From Knoellia sp. S7-12 (GTDB taxonomy: Bacteria > Actinomycetota > Actinomycetes > Actinomycetales > Dermatophilaceae), in contig NZ_CP155449.1 in NCBI RefSeq assembly GCF_040518285.1, forward strand, positions 2,108,001 through 2,172,000: a DNA stretch of 64,000 nucleotides, in the 5' to 3' direction. Each line of letters opens with the position of its first letter. Position 1 is the stretch's first letter. The position numbers were made by a program, and so were the translations under genes. This document shows positions 62,893-64,000 of this stretch, piece by piece. The notes beneath the pieces were generated by a model that was not told the DNA's origin, did no database searches, and saw only the letters and a program-made list of their open reading frames with translations.

Positions 62893-63791
62893 CCGATCGC
62901 GCGCGCGAGCGCGTCGGGCTCGTCATCAATCCAACGGCGGGCAAGAACACCGGCGCTCGTATCGGGCGGGAGGCAGCATCTCTGCTGGCGGCCGCAGGTC
63001 ACGAGATCGTCGACCTGTCCGCGATGGACGGAGCCCACGCCATCGAGCGGGGCCGCGCTGCCATCGCCGCCCGGACCATCGACTGCATCGTGGTGGCCGG
63101 AGGAGACGGCATGGTCCACCTCGGCGTCAACCTCATCGCGGGCACCGACGTGCCGCTCGGCATCATCGCCGCGGGGACGGGCAACGACAACGCGCGTGAA
63201 CTCGGGCTCCCTGTCCGCGACGCCGCCAAGGCGGTCGAGCGCATCACCCACGGGGCGACTCGACGAATCGACGCCGTTCGCCACGTCACGCCTCATGGTG
63301 ACGAGCGCTGGTTCCTCGGTGTCCTGGCCGCGGGCTTCGACGCCGTCGTCAACGAGCGGGCCAACGGCTGGAATTGGCCCAAGGGACAGATGCGCTACAA
63401 CCTCGCGATCGCGCGTGAGCTCGGGGTCTTCAAGCCCATTCCCTATGTCGTCGAGATCGACGGAGTCCGCCACGAGACAAAGGCGATGCTCGTCGCGGTC
63501 GCCAACGGACCGGCATACGGAGGCGGCATGAAAGTCGTCCCCAGCGCCGAGTTCGACGACGGACTGCTCGACGTCCTCATCCTCCACGAGGTCTCGATCC
63601 CCACCCTGCTGCGTGTCTTCCCCAAGGTCTTCAAGGGGGCCCACGTTGATCACCCCGCCGTCGAAATCATCCGCGGACGTCACGTGCGACTCGAGGCCAA
63701 GGGGATCGTGGCCTACGCCGATGGCGAGCGCTTCGAACCGCTGCCGCTCGAGTGCGAGGTCGTCCCGGGAGCGGTCACCATCCTGACGTAG
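62889..63791 (+). CDS. Diacylglycerol/lipid kinase family protein
   Basis: 300 residues, GTG start. Catalytic domain with VGLVINPTAGKNTGARIGRE (substrate/phosphate loop), IDCIVVAGGDGMVHLGVNLI (GGDG nucleotide motif), PLGIIAAGTGNDNAREL, and a beta-sandwich C-terminus (FLGVLAAGFDAVVNERANGW). Phosphorylates a lipid such as diacylglycerol; the family also contains other lipid kinases. Its TAG stop begins the -10 box of the helicase gene. Confidence 0.93.
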   Translation: MTDRARERVGLVINPTAGKNTGARIGREAASLLAAAGHEIVDLSAMDGAHAIERGRAAIAARTIDCIVVAGGDGMVHLGVNLIAGTDVPLGIIAAGTGNDNARELGLPVRDAAKAVERITHGATRRIDAVRHVTPHGDERWFLGVLAAGFDAVVNERANGWNWPKGQMRYNLAIARELGVFKPIPYVVEIDGVRHETKAMLVAVANGPAYGGGMKVVPSAEFDDGLLDVLILHEVSIPTLLRVFPKVFKGAHVDHPAVEIIRGRHVRLEAKGIVAYADGERFEPLPLECEVVPGAVTILT

Positions 63792-63794
63792 CCT
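63789..63794 (+). promoter_or_regulatory. -10 box TAGCCT of the helicase gene
   Basis: Starts with the stop codon of the lipid kinase; seven bases before ATG 63802. Confidence 0.5.
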
Positions 63795-63801
63795 GAGCGA
63801 C

Positions 63802-64000
63802 ATGAGCGGGCCAACGATTGAGTCCACCTCACACCTCGCGGCGTTCACGGCCGCGCTGAATTTCCCACTGGACGACTTCCAGGTGCAGGGGTGCGAGGCC
63901 GTCGAAGCGGGCAAGGGTGTTCTCGTCGCGGCACCGACCGGCGCGGGCAAGACGATCGTCGGCGAGTTCGCTGTGCACATGGCGCTGGCAACAGGGCGCA
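63802..64000 (+). CDS. DEAD/DEAH-box helicase (SKI2/HelY type), cut by the window end
   Basis: ATG 63802; 66 residues visible. FPLDDFQVQGCEAVEAGKGV is the Q-like motif and GVLVAAPTGAGKTIVGEFAV the Walker A motif I of superfamily 2. A large Ski2-like helicase (helY) behind tatAC and the lipid kinase is typical of actinobacteria, which supports this subfamily; the diagnostic later motifs lie outside the window. Confidence 0.88.
   Translation, partial: MSGPTIESTSHLAAFTAALNFPLDDFQVQGCEAVEAGKGVLVAAPTGAGKTIVGEFAVHMALATGR

Overview
The window comes from the chromosome of a high-GC actinobacterium. The evidence is the complete Pup-proteasome locus (arc, dop, pup, prcB, prcA, pafA, pafB, pafC), mycothiol synthesis (mshC), actinobacterial glgA/glgC, many genes with GTG starts and many leaderless promoters. 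Gene content and order look like Micrococcales, perhaps Intrasporangiaceae or Dermatophilaceae; this is inference, since there is no rRNA here.

Region 1 (1 to about 10.5 kb) is the right-hand part of an integrated phage-derived element. The window opens inside a large serine integrase. After it come a 762-base regulatory or structural gap with a very long inverted repeat, a row of small overlapping genes including two tandem paralogues of possible LAGLIDADG-like fold, an HNH nuclease and a terminase-small-subunit-like gene. The right end holds two minus-strand accessory genes, broken head-tail connector remnants, a small XRE regulator and the junction with the chromosome. No large terminase, portal, capsid or tail genes are present. 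The element is therefore either a strongly reduced prophage or a terS-bearing phage satellite. Its right end lies inside an F420-dependent oxidoreductase gene, whose start survives behind glgC.

Region 2 (10.5 to 39.3 kb) is ordinary chromosome: glgC/glgA, an ABC ATPase, NfeD with an SPFH protein, two TauE-type permeases, an RNA methyltransferase, a HipA-like/DUF3037 pair, a PknB-type kinase, a BASS transporter, tRNA-Leu(GAG), an M20 peptidase, an LLM oxidoreductase, uppP and corA. A nickel/cobalt ECF transporter with a Nur-like operator sits inside the conserved cluster phosphatase - DUF3090 - SCO1664 - mshC. After that come PAC2, HAD, a RecB-type nuclease, a MerR regulator with its operator, and a divergent MFS/MarR efflux pair with a palindromic operator array.

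Region 3 (39.3 to 64 kb) holds metH, a site-2 protease and the Pup-proteasome region. The order is trmI - arc - [nuclease cassette flanked by repeats] - DUF3054 - prs - hydrolase - dop - pup - prcB - prcA - dienelactone hydrolase - peroxiredoxin - pafA - two FKBP isomerases - DUF3866 - pafB - pafC - tatA - tatC - lipid kinase - start of a SKI2-type helicase. Dop and PafA process and attach Pup, ARC unfolds the tagged proteins, PrcBA degrades them, and PafBC are WYL-domain regulators.

Two window-wide signals stand out. The octamer GTATGCCG/CGGCATAC occurs about 44 times between 10.7 and 64 kb and not once in the element. Second, many genes start 6 to 8 bases after a TANNNT -10 box, and in six places the TAG stop of the upstream gene forms the first three bases of such a box.
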